This document shows, piece by piece, positions 1-8,452 of a DNA stretch of 64,000 nt. Made by a program: the position numbers and the translations under genes. Origin of the DNA: Halohasta salina (GTDB taxonomy: Archaea; Halobacteriota; Halobacteria; Halobacteriales; Haloferacaceae); the NCBI RefSeq assembly GCF_024178165.1, contig NZ_JAMZIE010000001.1:558001-622000 (forward strand), given 5' to 3'. How positions within the stretch are numbered: position 1 is the stretch's first letter; each line of letters begins with the position of its first letter. The notes under the pieces were generated by a model. That model was not told the origin of the DNA, did no database searches, and saw only the letters and a program-made list of their open reading frames with translations.

Positions 1-132
1 TGATGTATATCTCTTTGATTTCGTCGTCAGTCGAGTGGGTTGGATACAAAATACACTGGTCGATCTCGTCGGGTTCTCTGATCACCACACAACTAATACT
101 GTTTTGCCACGTGTTTTCCTCACTATCCGGAG

Positions 133-387
133 TCATGATTGCTGGGAAGCCGGTAGTACGACGGGTGTTTTCGGTGGTGGATCCAACTGAAGCACGCGCT
201 CGATTCCAGCTACTAGCAGCTCGATTCCGTTCTTGTGGGCTTGTTTCGATTGATGCACATGAGTCGGACGAACCGGTTGCGAATCGTAGCTCTCGAACGG
301 ATCTGATGGGACAGTATTCCCGTTGCAGAGGTATTTCCGTACTTCGTACAGCAACGCGTGAATCTGTTTGAGTTCTTGGCTCTTCAT
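133..387 (-). CDS. UPF0058 family small protein
   Basis: An 84-residue protein beginning MKSQELKQIHALLYEVRKYL, which is the typical opening of the archaeal UPF0058 family of small helical proteins of unknown function. The frame stays open upstream to 471, but the ATG at 387 is preferred because the family begins there and because a good TATA box lies 21-31 nt before it, as expected for a leaderless haloarchaeal message. The protein is rich in Lys, His and Gln for this organism and its C-terminal third is less conserved-looking. It stands alone at the left edge; no partner gene is visible. Confidence 0.8.
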   Translation of the reverse strand: MKSQELKQIHALLYEVRKYLCNGNTVPSDPFESYDSQPVRPTHVHQSKQAHKNGIELLVAGIERVLQLDPPPKTPVVLPASQQS

Positions 388-710
388 ACGTAGTAGACTG
401 CCGCCAGTTATATAAAATATTTTACAATATACGCTTGGTGTAGTAGTGTGGGTGAACGTGTCACTATCCAAAATAAATGAATGTATTTTGAGTATATCAA
501 TACTTGGATAGGTACTGTGCTATCCGCTGTCTCTGGATTTTGCACAGCATCACTGTCTTTACGGCTCTAACACTCAGTGTGCGACCGACACACCACAGTA
601 ACCGCCAGTCAACACACCCGATCTCGCCACCGCGGGCGTGTCGACGGGTCGGACGCTCAGCGGAACCGGACGGTGCAAAGGGGCTTTGCCGTGGCGAGCG
701 GTCCTCCGGT
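388..710. other. Intergenic region between UPF0058 and beta-propeller genes
   Basis: No gene is seen in these 323 bases. The left third is AT-rich and holds the UPF0058 promoter. At 469-490 there is a perfect 7-bp inverted repeat (CAAAATA, 8-nt loop, TATTTTG). The right half is GC-rich. Open frames here do not have the acidic composition of the surrounding proteins. Confidence 0.5.
408..418 (-). promoter_or_regulatory. TATA box of the UPF0058 gene
   Basis: On the minus strand the sequence reads ATTTTATATAA, centred about 26 nt upstream of the ATG at 387. This spacing would put the transcription start at or next to the start codon, so the gene is probably leaderless. Confidence 0.55.
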
Positions 711-1628
711 ATGGAGGATCGATTGCTCGTGCTCAACCGGGACGACGACTGCGTCTCGGTCGTCGACCCGGCGGCCGGCGAGACGGTCGCGGAGGTCTCG
801 ACGGACTTCGGCCCGCGGACGATCGAGACCTCGCCGGACGGGGCCAAAAGCTACGTCACCTGCTCGCAGGGCAACGCGCTGAACGTCATCGACAACACGA
901 CCTTCACTGTCACCGGACGGGTCGACCACGACCTTTTCGACGGCCCCCGTGGGCTGGTCGTCCGCGACCGGGCCAACGAGCTGTGGGTGGTCTCCGAGCA
1001 CAACAGCCGGGTGTTCGTCTTCGACATCGAGACCGACACGCTGGTTGACATCGTTCCGACCCACCAGTCCCAGTCGAACTCCATCTCGCTGGACAGCGAG
1101 GAGTCGACCGCCTACGTCACCAACAGCAGCGGCAACACCCTGACGATCATCGACTGCGAGGAGCGCCGGATCACGGTCGACGTCCCGGTCGGCGACGGCC
1201 CGGAGGGCGTCGGCGTCAACCCGGCGACCGACAACGTCTACGTGACGGTCCAGCGGGAGTGCCGGCTGTCCGTCCACGACCCCGTCCGGTACGAGACGAT
1301 CTACGAGACGGGGCTCGGCGAGTCGCCGATGGGGATCGTCTTCGCTCCCGACGGCGCGATCGCGCTGGTCGCCAACCGGCTGTCGAACGACGTCTCGGTG
1401 ATCGAAACGCGGTTTCACCGCGGCGGCACGGGCCGACCGTGGGAGGTCGAACGGATTCCGGTCGGTATCTGGCCGGGCGGGATCGTCTTCGATCCCGAGG
1501 GCTCGACGGCGTACGTCGCGAACAACAAATCCAACGACGTCTCGGTGATCGACCCCGAGACCCGCGAGGCAGTCGACCGGATCGACGTCGGGACGTTCCC
1601 CGACGGCCTCACCTACCTCTCGCGGTGA
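711..1628 (+). CDS. YVTN-type beta-propeller repeat protein
   Basis: A 305-residue protein made almost entirely of repeated units of roughly 40 residues. Each carries a VxDP or VIDxxT core and a YVT/YVAN strand, for example AYVTNSSGNTLTIID, NVYVTVQREC and AYVANNKSNDVSVIDP. This is the YVTN/NHL-like propeller fold, expected to form about seven blades. The frame stays open upstream to 504, but haloarchaeal acidic composition begins at the ATG at 711. From that start there is no signal peptide, so it is probably cytoplasmic. The ligand is unknown. It converges on ppc with a 10-bp gap. Confidence 0.75.
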   Translation: MEDRLLVLNRDDDCVSVVDPAAGETVAEVSTDFGPRTIETSPDGAKSYVTCSQGNALNVIDNTTFTVTGRVDHDLFDGPRGLVVRDRANELWVVSEHNSRVFVFDIETDTLVDIVPTHQSQSNSISLDSEESTAYVTNSSGNTLTIIDCEERRITVDVPVGDGPEGVGVNPATDNVYVTVQRECRLSVHDPVRYETIYETGLGESPMGIVFAPDGAIALVANRLSNDVSVIETRFHRGGTGRPWEVERIPVGIWPGGIVFDPEGSTAYVANNKSNDVSVIDPETREAVDRIDVGTFPDGLTYLSR

Positions 1629-1638
1629 TCGCCGACAG

Positions 1639-4332
1639 CTATCCGGTGTTTTTCATTCCGGCTGCGATGCCGTTGACCGTCAGCCGAAGGGTCCGCTCTT
1701 CGGCCTCGGTGAGATGCGTCTGGCTCAGCAGGTGCGTCTGGAGCAGATTGAGGGGGTCGACGTAGGGGTTGCGCCGTTCGAGGCTCTCGTCGAGCCAACT
1801 GCGGCGCACCAGATCCTCGCGGTCGGTGATCTCGGCGGCGTAGTCGACGGCGGCCTCGTACTCGTTTTCGAGCCGCGGCTGGAACTCCTCGCGGAGTTCG
1901 GCGTCGGCCAGCGAGGCGTACTCGTCGGCGATTTCGAGATCCGTCCGGGTCAGCGACAGCGCCGCCCGGTCGAAGGTGGTCCGGAAGAACGCCCACTCGT
2001 CGTACATCTCTCGGAGCGTCTCCATCTCGCCGCCGTCGTCGAGATAGGCCTCGACACCGGAGGCAAGCGAGTACCAGCCCGGCAGAATGCAGCGCGACTG
2101 GGTCCACGAGAACACCCACGGAATCGCCCGGAGGTCCTCGACGGAGCGGTCCTCCGAGCGGGAGGCCGGACGCGATCCGAGGTTCAGATCCTCGATGACG
2201 GTGATCGGCGTCGCCTGCTCGAAGTAGGAGACGAACCCCTCGGTTTCGAGCAGATCGCGGTAGGCCGAGCGGGCCGCCGTCGCCATCGTGTCCATCGCCT
2301 CGGCCCACTCGTCGGGAACCTCCTCGATGGGCTCTTGGAGGGCGTTGTGGCGGGCGCGGATCTGGGCATCGAGCATCTGTTCGAGGTTCCGCTCGGCGAT
2401 CCTCTCGTTGCCGTACTTCTCGGCGATGGCTTCACCCTGCTCGGTGAACTTGACCTGTCCGGTCACGGTTTCGTTCGGCAGCGCCAACAGCGCCTTGTTC
2501 ATCGGGCCGCCACCGCGGGAGATCGAGCCACCGCGGCCGTGGAACAGCCGCATCGTCACGTCGTAGTTGTTGGTGATCTCCGCCAGCCGTTTCTGGTTCT
2601 TGTAGAGGTCCCAGTTGGCCGCGAGGAAGCCGTTTTCCTTGTTGGAGTCGGAGTACCCCAGCATGATCTCCTGGGTGTTGTTCCGGGCTTGCAGGGCCTG
2701 CTTGTAGGCCTCGTTTTCGAACAGGGTTCCCATGATCCGGTCGGCGCCGTTGAGCGCCGATTCGGTCTCCAAAAGCGGGACGATATCGAGCCCGGCGTGG
2801 TCCGGCAGCGACACCGCGCCGACCTGATCGGCGAGGAACAGCACTTCGAGGACGTGGCTCGGCTCCTCGGTCATCGAGATACAGTAGGTGTCGATCGCCT
2901 CGACGCCGAACTCCTCCTGCCAGTCGCCGAGTTTGACGAACCGCTGCATCACCTTCTCGGCGACCTCCGAGACGTCGCCGGGGTTTTCGGGATCGATGAT
3001 CGGCTCGTCCTGCAGGATGGCGTCGGTCAGCAGCTCGACGCGCCCCTCCTCGTCGCGTTCGCGGTACTCGATGCCCTCCTCGGCGAGCACCTCGTCGATG
3101 GCTTTCGTGTGTTGGATCCGGTGGTCCCGGAGATCGAGGCTGGCAAGCGAGAAGCCGAAGGTGCTGACCTGCCGGAGCAGCGGCTCGACGAAGGCTTCGG
3201 CGATGTCGCCGCCGCCGTAGGCCCGGAGGCTGGCGTCGACGGTTTCGAGATCTTCGAGGAGCTGGTCGTCGCTCTCGTAGCCGCCGGGACGGACGTCGTC
3301 GACGCGGTTGAGTCGCTCCCGCATCAGCCGCAGCTTCTGACGGTACGGCTCGTCGGGGTAGCGCTCCTCGGCCTCCTCGGTGATCGCCGGGAACTGGTCG
3401 AGGTCGGCCTCCAGCGAGGCCTGAAACGCGCCGGTCGTCGGATACCGGTCGCCGTCCTGACTCAGGACGGCCGAGAGGCGTTTGAGCTGGGTGCGGTAGC
3501 GTTCCAGAACGATGTCCCGCTGGGTCCGGAGCGTCTCGTCGGTGACGTCGACGGTCACATACGGGTTGCCGTCGCGGTCGCTGCCGGCCCACGAGCGGAA
3601 CTCGAACAGTTTCGGCAGGTCGATGTCGGGGTACTCGTCGGTGACGATCTCCTCGAACTCGGAGTAGACCTCGCCGACGACGTCGAACAGCGTGTTTTCG
3701 AGGTACCACTGGACGTTGCGCGCCTCGTCCTGTGGCTCGGGTGGCCGCTGTCGGACTTGGCGAGTCTGCCAGAGACTCGTCACCTCGGCGTCGATGTCCT
3801 GCCAGACGTCTTCGGCCTCCCGGTCGGTCAGGCGTTGGCTGTCGAGGGTCTCGAGATGGCGAGCGATCGACCGGAGTTTGGCCTTGACAGTGCCCCGACG
3901 TGCTTCGGTCGGATGGGCCGTAAAGGTTGGCTCGATAAGCACGTCGTCGAGCACCTGCCGGACGGTCTCGGTGTCGGCACCGGCCTCCGACAGCGCCTCA
4001 ACGGTGTCATGGAGGCTGTCGTCGAGGGTCCCCTCTTGAGAGCCTTTGCGCACCGCGCGCACCCGCTCGCGCTCCTCGGCGAGGTTTATCAACTCGAAGT
4101 AGGTCGCGAACGCTCGCGCGACATCACCCTCCTCGCTGGGCGAGAGCTGCTCGAACGTCGACCGGAGTTCATCGCGTGAGTCGATATCTCCTTCACGGTA
4201 GGCGATGGCGGCCTGTCGCAGCTCTTCGACGGTCTCGAACGATTCGGTTGAGGTCTGTTCTTTGAGTACGTCGCCGAGCAACGCACCAAGCTCGCGGACG
4301 TCCTGGCGCACCCCCCGGTTGTGTAATTTCAT
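1639..4332 (-). CDS. ppc: Phosphoenolpyruvate carboxylase
   Basis: This 897-residue protein carboxylates phosphoenolpyruvate to oxaloacetate and so refills the citric acid cycle. It is the long bacterial-type enzyme. Catalytic landmarks are present: FTAHPTEARRGT near residue 137 (catalytic His), FHGRGGSISRGGGP (the arginine and glycine-rich loop), GYSDSNKENGF, and the C-terminal GIAAGMKNTG that ends at the active site. The ATG at 4332 (MKLHNRGV) is chosen over an in-frame GTG at 4350 because family members start there and a TTTTA-type TATA element lies about 28 nt upstream. It appears to be a single-gene unit. Confidence 0.95.
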   Translation of the reverse strand: MKLHNRGVRQDVRELGALLGDVLKEQTSTESFETVEELRQAAIAYREGDIDSRDELRSTFEQLSPSEEGDVARAFATYFELINLAEERERVRAVRKGSQEGTLDDSLHDTVEALSEAGADTETVRQVLDDVLIEPTFTAHPTEARRGTVKAKLRSIARHLETLDSQRLTDREAEDVWQDIDAEVTSLWQTRQVRQRPPEPQDEARNVQWYLENTLFDVVGEVYSEFEEIVTDEYPDIDLPKLFEFRSWAGSDRDGNPYVTVDVTDETLRTQRDIVLERYRTQLKRLSAVLSQDGDRYPTTGAFQASLEADLDQFPAITEEAEERYPDEPYRQKLRLMRERLNRVDDVRPGGYESDDQLLEDLETVDASLRAYGGGDIAEAFVEPLLRQVSTFGFSLASLDLRDHRIQHTKAIDEVLAEEGIEYRERDEEGRVELLTDAILQDEPIIDPENPGDVSEVAEKVMQRFVKLGDWQEEFGVEAIDTYCISMTEEPSHVLEVLFLADQVGAVSLPDHAGLDIVPLLETESALNGADRIMGTLFENEAYKQALQARNNTQEIMLGYSDSNKENGFLAANWDLYKNQKRLAEITNNYDVTMRLFHGRGGSISRGGGPMNKALLALPNETVTGQVKFTEQGEAIAEKYGNERIAERNLEQMLDAQIRARHNALQEPIEEVPDEWAEAMDTMATAARSAYRDLLETEGFVSYFEQATPITVIEDLNLGSRPASRSEDRSVEDLRAIPWVFSWTQSRCILPGWYSLASGVEAYLDDGGEMETLREMYDEWAFFRTTFDRAALSLTRTDLEIADEYASLADAELREEFQPRLENEYEAAVDYAAEITDREDLVRRSWLDESLERRNPYVDPLNLLQTHLLSQTHLTEAEERTLRLTVNGIAAGMKNTG

Positions 4333-4487
4333 ACCGTATGGTAGCTGCACCCATTGGTAAAAGTCTCACCAAGTCTAGAGCGGTGTTATAACTAATTAAT
4401 CGTGTAAGACACATCGCCAGCCAGTCGGCTATCGGTAGCTGACAGCCGAGAACACTACAGCCGGCTACGAGCCGGACCAGCCGCCGT

Positions 4488-5054
4488 TCAGTCCGAGATG
4501 AACTCGTTGTCCCGCCAGTCGACGCCGCTCGCTCCGGAGCTGTTCTGGGGGTTCTCGACGACCTCGACGGTCGCCGACCGTTCTTCGCCCTCGACGATAC
4601 GGGTGGCGTCGAGATCGCCGTCGTGTTCGGTGATCGCCGTCAGGGTACCCTTCTCCGAGCGGAGCGCCAGTTCTTCGAGTACGAGGAACATGGGATACTG
4701 GACGGCGGTGTTCTGGAGGACGGTCTCCCGGTCGCCCTTGAAGCAGGCGAACTCCACGAGTTCGGAGGGGATCTCCTCTTCCTCCTCGTCGCCCCAGCGC
4801 GGGCCGCCGGCCCGCGGGGGCTCTTCCTCGTAGACCCGCGTCTCGGTGACGCTGGCTTTGAGTTGGGCCGTCGGGGTGTACTTGCTGAGGCTCTCGTCGG
4901 CCGCGACGGCCTTGATGATCAGCGTGTTGTTGCGTCGAGTGATGTCGACGTCCTCGATCCCCTCGGGGAGGTCCGGATCCTCCTCGAAATACGAGTGGAC
5001 GTCTTCGAGTGGCAGTTCAAGCGTCGAGTGGAGACGGAATACGCGACCTGTCAT
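4488..5054 (-). CDS. Conserved haloarchaeal protein, unknown function
   Basis: A 188-residue acidic protein of a family I know only from haloarchaea (probably the DUF7110 type); no function can be assigned. It starts MTGRVFRLHSTLELP. The first 70 residues (LPLEDVHSYFEEDPDLP, then alternating hydrophobic strands) look like a small alpha-beta domain. A Glu-rich loop (DEEEEEIPSEL) follows near residue 90, then a second globular half. There is no signal peptide or membrane segment. A TATA element (AGATATAAATATCC on the minus strand near 5130-5140) lies about 80 nt upstream, so this gene has an untranslated leader, which is unusual in this window. Confidence 0.7.
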   Translation of the reverse strand: MTGRVFRLHSTLELPLEDVHSYFEEDPDLPEGIEDVDITRRNNTLIIKAVAADESLSKYTPTAQLKASVTETRVYEEEPPRAGGPRWGDEEEEEIPSELVEFACFKGDRETVLQNTAVQYPMFLVLEELALRSEKGTLTAITEHDGDLDATRIVEGEERSATVEVVENPQNSSGASGVDWRDNEFISD

Positions 5055-5194
5055 TGTGGAGTTGGATTCACGAGTAGTTCCCCGCGGCTGGGCCGATACC
5101 TACTGTGAGTAGGGGACAGAGGATATTTATATCTGGTGAGAATAGTACACCCTTCGATCGGCGCTTGCGCCGCGCGCCGACGTTCGATCCGATC

Positions 5195-5536
5195 TCAAGC
5201 CGAGAGTTCGGCTTCGAGTTCGCCGCGCTCCTCTAATTCTTCGAGGATGTCGCTGCCGCCGACGAACTCGCCGTCGACGAACGTCTGGGGGATCGTCTCC
5301 CAGCCGCTGTGGGCTGACAACGCCTCCCGGTAGGCGTCGAGGGCCGGCAACACGTCGACCGTCTCGAACTCGTCGACGTGGTTGCCGATCAGTTCGAGGG
5401 CCTTCGCCGAGTAGCCACACTGCGGCATCAGCTGGTTGCCCTTCATGAAGAGGACGACGTCGTTGGACGCGATCGCCTCGTCTACCTGCTGTTTAACCTC
5501 GTCGGGGTCGGGACCGCTGTGGGGTTGAAACGACAT
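5195..5536 (-). CDS. Monothiol glutaredoxin (CGYS type)
   Basis: A 113-residue glutaredoxin of the Grx4/GrxD class. It contains the lead-in VVLFMKGNQLMPQCGYSAKA with a single active-site cysteine (Cys40 in CGYS, equivalent to CGFS), the cis-proline segment WETIPQTFVDGEFVGGSDIL and the C-terminal helix. Known members bind and deliver Fe-S clusters rather than reduce disulfides, and that is the likely role here. Haloarchaea lack glutathione, so the cluster would use another thiol such as gamma-glutamylcysteine (inference). It is transcribed in the same direction as its neighbours but 124 bp from the next gene. Confidence 0.9.
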   Translation of the reverse strand: MSFQPHSGPDPDEVKQQVDEAIASNDVVLFMKGNQLMPQCGYSAKALELIGNHVDEFETVDVLPALDAYREALSAHSGWETIPQTFVDGEFVGGSDILEELEERGELEAELSA

Positions 5537-5660
5537 ACCGTTGCTTACACCGGGGTCGGGAAATGTATTGCGCCGTTCGATCCGCCGTCCGGACCGGTGG
5601 CTTCGACCGCAGCCGACCTCAGCGCCGACGAGGTGGTCGCCCGCTCGACGGCCGGTGGTC

Positions 5661-6299
5661 CTACTCGTCGCGGCCGACGCTGACGACGTTCATCAGCGAG
5701 TAGACCGGGACGCCCTCGATCTCGTCGAGACCCTGTTTGTCGACCAAGACCACACAGCCAACGGGCTCGCCGCCGCGGGCGCGGATCGCCTCGATGGTCT
5801 CCCGGAGCGTCGTCCCCGAGGTGATGATGTCGTCGACGACGTAACATTGCTGGTCAGTGATCGCCGCGAAGTTCCGCGAGAACCCCCCGCCGAGTTCGTC
5901 GATGTCGCCTTCCTCCCACTGGTGTTTGGCGGGGCCGTAAGCGCTCAGATCGGTGTCGAGTTCGCTGGCGACGACCGTCGCCAGCGGGACGCCCGCCTTC
6001 TCGATGCCGACCGTCAGGCCGACATCCTCATCCTCTGTCGAGATGATATCGGCCATCGCCTTGCTCACGTGGATCAGGCGGTCGCTGTCGCGGCCGATGG
6101 CGTTCCAGTCGACGTGGATGTCCTGCGGGCTGGTAGTCGGTCGGGCCGCCGGTGCGGGCTCGCTGTCGGTGCCGCTGCGCTCGACCAGCCAGCTGGCGGT
6201 CTCACGGGAGACGTTCAGTTCGTCGGCGATCTCGCCCTTCGAGAGCCCACGTTCGGCCAACTCGGCGGCGCTCTCGATGAGCGTATCAACGTTCTTCAT
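5661..6299 (-). CDS. gfcR: Transcriptional regulator GfcR (phosphoribosyltransferase-like)
   Basis: A 212-residue protein with an N-terminal helix-turn-helix (residues about 1-45, LSKGEIADELNVSRETASWLVER) joined to an orotate-phosphoribosyltransferase-like domain with the PRPP motif VVDDIITSGTTLRETI. This architecture is GfcR, shown in Haloferax volcanii to activate glucose and fructose catabolic genes. The phosphoribosyltransferase part is thought to be a sensor, not an enzyme. Its start overlaps the 3' end of gdh by 14 bp, so the two are one operon with the regulator downstream of a pathway gene. Confidence 0.88.
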   Translation of the reverse strand: MKNVDTLIESAAELAERGLSKGEIADELNVSRETASWLVERSGTDSEPAPAARPTTSPQDIHVDWNAIGRDSDRLIHVSKAMADIISTEDEDVGLTVGIEKAGVPLATVVASELDTDLSAYGPAKHQWEEGDIDELGGGFSRNFAAITDQQCYVVDDIITSGTTLRETIEAIRARGGEPVGCVVLVDKQGLDEIEGVPVYSLMNVVSVGRDE

Positions 6300-7356
6300 A
6301 CGCGCTGAATTGGACGGCGGTTTTTATAGTGGTGTCGTCGTCGTCGAACGCCGCCTCGAACTCGTCGAGCCCGTAGACACCAGTCACGAGCGACTCGAGG
6401 AAGTCGTCGTCCAGCGCCGCCAGCGAGTCGACTGCCGCGGCGAACTGCCGGCGATTGGAGTTGACGCTGCCGACGAGCGCCTTGTTGTGCAACACGAGTT
6501 CACGGTGGAGCGCCCCGCCGTCGACGTCGAAGCTCCAGTCGCTCGGCACGCCCAGCAGCGCGGCCACACCGTTGGGCGCGAGCGCCTCGATCGACTCGAA
6601 GGCGTGTTTGGCGTAGCCGGTCGCCTCGTAGATGAGGTCGGGGGCCTCGTAGACCGCGGGGATCTCCGGGACCGGCGTCTCGTTGCTGTTGACGTAGGTG
6701 CTGCCGAGGGATTCGATGATGTCGATGGTAGGATCCGGTCGCTCCCGGCGGCCGAGGCAGTAGGTCCGGTCGAACCGCTCTTCGAACATGGCCAGCGTCA
6801 ACAGTCCCAGACTCCCGTTGCCGAGGACGAGCGCCGACTCCGGGGCCCACTCGAAGGCCGACCGGCTGGCCTCGGCGTGCTCGACTGCTTTTTCGGTAAT
6901 GGAGATCGGTTCGACCAGAAACCCGTAGGCGGCGAGTTCGGGCGGCACCTCGACGAGCGCCCACTCGGGACTGGTGAAGTACTCGGCCATAAAGCCGTGT
7001 GCGCCGACGATCCCGCGCTCGTGGTACTGGCCGTCGGGGGCCATGTCGGGCTCGCCAGCCTCGAAGTAGCGGTTCGAGCCGTTCGGCGGTCGACGCACCG
7101 TCGGGACGACCACGTCGCCGGCGTCGAGATCGGTGTCGTTGGGGTCCTCGACGACGCCGACGGCCTCGTGGCCGAGGACGAGGTAGTCCTCACCCTCGGG
7201 TGCGCCGCCGTGGCTGCCGGCGATCACTTCGTGGTCGGTGCCGTCGACGCCCACCCGGAGCGTCCGCACCAGTGCCTCGCCCGACTCCGGTTCCGGTTCG
7301 GGCAACTCGATGAGTTCGGCCCCCTCGCCCGCGTCGCTGACGCCAATCGCTTTCAT
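6286..7356 (-). CDS. gdh: Glucose 1-dehydrogenase
   Basis: A 356-residue zinc-dependent medium-chain dehydrogenase that oxidises glucose to gluconolactone, the first step of the semi-phosphorylative Entner-Doudoroff pathway. Zinc ligands match the Haloferax mediterranei enzyme: Asp38, His63 and Glu64 (LGHEAVG) and Glu149 (VEPISI). The nucleotide fold is marked by VLGNGSLGLL. No four-cysteine structural zinc site is present, as in other haloarchaeal Gdh. The ATG at 7356 (MKAIGVSDAG) is chosen over the frame start at 7377 because of family alignment and a TATA box at 7378-7386. Its 3' end overlaps gfcR. The next enzyme of the pathway, gnaD, lies 24 kb away at 31222. Confidence 0.93.
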   Translation of the reverse strand: MKAIGVSDAGEGAELIELPEPEPESGEALVRTLRVGVDGTDHEVIAGSHGGAPEGEDYLVLGHEAVGVVEDPNDTDLDAGDVVVPTVRRPPNGSNRYFEAGEPDMAPDGQYHERGIVGAHGFMAEYFTSPEWALVEVPPELAAYGFLVEPISITEKAVEHAEASRSAFEWAPESALVLGNGSLGLLTLAMFEERFDRTYCLGRRERPDPTIDIIESLGSTYVNSNETPVPEIPAVYEAPDLIYEATGYAKHAFESIEALAPNGVAALLGVPSDWSFDVDGGALHRELVLHNKALVGSVNSNRRQFAAAVDSLAALDDDFLESLVTGVYGLDEFEAAFDDDDTTIKTAVQFSAYEER

Positions 7357-7377
7357 TGGTGTGTGGTTGGCTGCCAC

Positions 7378-7386
7378 TACTAAAAG
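7378..7386 (-). promoter_or_regulatory. TATA box of the gdh-gfcR operon
   Basis: The minus strand reads CTTTTAGTA 22-30 nt before the gdh ATG, which predicts a leaderless transcript. The upstream segment is AT-rich (7387-7420) and is where a GfcR site would be expected, but I see no clear palindrome there. Confidence 0.5.
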
Positions 7387-7454
7387 AATTATTCGCTTGT
7401 GAGTAAATTATCACGGACGTCGAAACGCGCACGCTCTTTTTCGCAGTCAACAGC

Positions 7455-7526
7455 CGCGGCCGTGGGTCGTGTGGGGGCTGACGGGTCGAACACCTGTCGG
7501 GACCATACACCGAGCCCACGGCCGCG
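7455..7526. repeat. Long inverted repeat with nested hairpin (possible ncRNA)
   Basis: Arms CGCGGCCGTGGG (7455-7466) and CCCACGGCCGCG (7515-7526) are perfectly complementary over 12 bp with a 48-nt spacer. Inside the spacer GACGGGT and ACCTGTC can form a 7-bp hairpin (one G-U pair) around a 5-nt CGAAC loop. The result is a compact 72-nt two-level stem. There is no T-run on either side, so a simple terminator is not obvious. Confidence 0.5.
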
Positions 7527-7726
7527 AGCCGCGTGACTGACCAAGCCACTGTGGGAGCACTAGTCCACAGCGTGTCGGCGCTCCTGACGACGCCGCGCCA
7601 GTGCGCCACCAGCATATCGAACGTATGTCGGCAAAAAGCCTTTCGTTGAACTAAATTCGACCAGCGTTCCGGTTGATACTGTCTAGTTCGCGCCTATATA
7701 TGAAATTTTTCGACATTTCAGTGATT

Positions 7727-7743
7727 CCGGGTTCGATTCCCGG
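7727..7743 (+). other. Orphan tRNA T-arm (tRNA 3'-end remnant)
   Basis: The sequence CCGGG-TTCGATT-CCCGG is a canonical T-stem and T-loop (5-bp stem, 7-nt loop starting TTCGA). It is followed by ACGTTCG, in the place of the 3' acceptor strand. Just before it, TGAAAT and ATTTCA form a 6-bp stem with an 8-nt loop, roughly where an anticodon arm would sit, but no D-arm is found. A perfect complement of the acceptor strand (CGAACGT) occurs at 7618-7624. The simplest reading is the leftover 3' end of a tRNA gene, such as an old integration site. Confidence 0.35.
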
Positions 7744-7765
7744 ACGTTCGTCGGTTCGCCGGTGA

Positions 7766-8401
7766 TCACCGGACGTAGTAGGGGTCGCTGCCGGCGATGA
7801 ATCGGCCGAGGTCGCTCTCCCGACGGAAGTCGGTCGACCGGAGGTCGGTGATCGCCTCGACCAGCCGCTGTCGGTCGGCGTCGCTCCAGTCGGCGGGCTC
7901 CTTGATCGGCATGACCAGAAAGCCGCTGCCGCGGATCTCGGTGGCGTGGAGGGCGTCCATGTCGACGGCCGTCTTGTGGGCTTGGGCGGTGTAGGTTTCG
8001 AGGACGTGCCGCGTGGCCCGCTCGCCGACCGGCAAGAGGACGTGGGCGGCGATCGCCCGGAGTTCGGCGTCGAAAAACCGTTCCATGTCGGTGTAGTCGG
8101 CCGGCGACGGCGTCCCGTCGGGGTTGGGGACACACATGTGGAGATACGAGAGGTAGGTCTCCCCGACGGCGGGTTCGGTACCGGACTCCCGGAGCAGCCC
8201 CGTCTCGACGAGCGCCGACTGGAGGCGGCTGGCCGACTCACAGCCGGTAAACGGCACGCCGCTGTCGACCCCGCCGTGGACGCCGGGATGGTCGCCGATG
8301 ACGTGGAAGGCGGCGTTGGCGTCGCCGTAGCCGGGGACGAACCGGCCACACGAAGGCTCCATCCCGAAGGGATTGCGCGTGCGATCAGTGACGTTTTTCA
8401 C
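7766..8401 (-). CDS. Uracil-DNA glycosylase superfamily protein
   Basis: A 211-residue protein of the uracil-DNA glycosylase fold. Residues 18-45 (CGRFVPGYGDANAAFHVIGDHPGVHGG) match the motif-1 region of family 4/5-like enzymes, where GEAPG is replaced here by GDHPG. PVGERATRHVL near residue 125 resembles the conserved LGxxA helix. The four cysteines of the Fe-S family 4 enzymes are not all present, so the substrate is uncertain. The start is a GTG at 8401: a TTTTATT element lies about 29 nt upstream and the opening KNVTDRTRNPFGM fits homologues; an ATG at 8362 is the alternative. The stop codon lies in a perfect 14-bp palindrome (7759-7772). Confidence 0.75.
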   Translation of the reverse strand: MKNVTDRTRNPFGMEPSCGRFVPGYGDANAAFHVIGDHPGVHGGVDSGVPFTGCESASRLQSALVETGLLRESGTEPAVGETYLSYLHMCVPNPDGTPSPADYTDMERFFDAELRAIAAHVLLPVGERATRHVLETYTAQAHKTAVDMDALHATEIRGSGFLVMPIKEPADWSDADRQRLVEAITDLRSTDFRRESDLGRFIAGSDPYYVR

Positions 8402-8452
8402 GCGGGATGATAGACACGGCGAGAATAAAACGTCGACCGATTCCGGCCGTCC

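Larger units (their letters stand above)
7357..7765. other. 409-bp gene-free region with strong secondary structure
   Basis: No protein gene is seen. The stretch holds the gdh promoter at its left end, a 12-bp inverted repeat at 7455-7526 with a nested hairpin, a second perfect inverted repeat CTGTGG/CCACAG within 7549-7571, and an orphan tRNA T-arm at 7727-7743. A small RNA gene is possible but I recognise no known RNA family. Confidence 0.5.

Noticed and set aside
1714-4179. An 821-codon open frame antisense to ppc
   Set aside because: It is a mirror of a GC-rich acidic gene; ppc is unambiguous and the antisense product lacks any family motif.
7618-7751. A complete intron-containing tRNA spanning CGAACGT to ACGTTCG
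   Set aside because: The ends can pair and the T-arm is good, but position 8 is A, no D-arm follows the 5' strand, the candidate anticodon loop has 8 nt, and no bulge-helix-bulge splice motif is evident.
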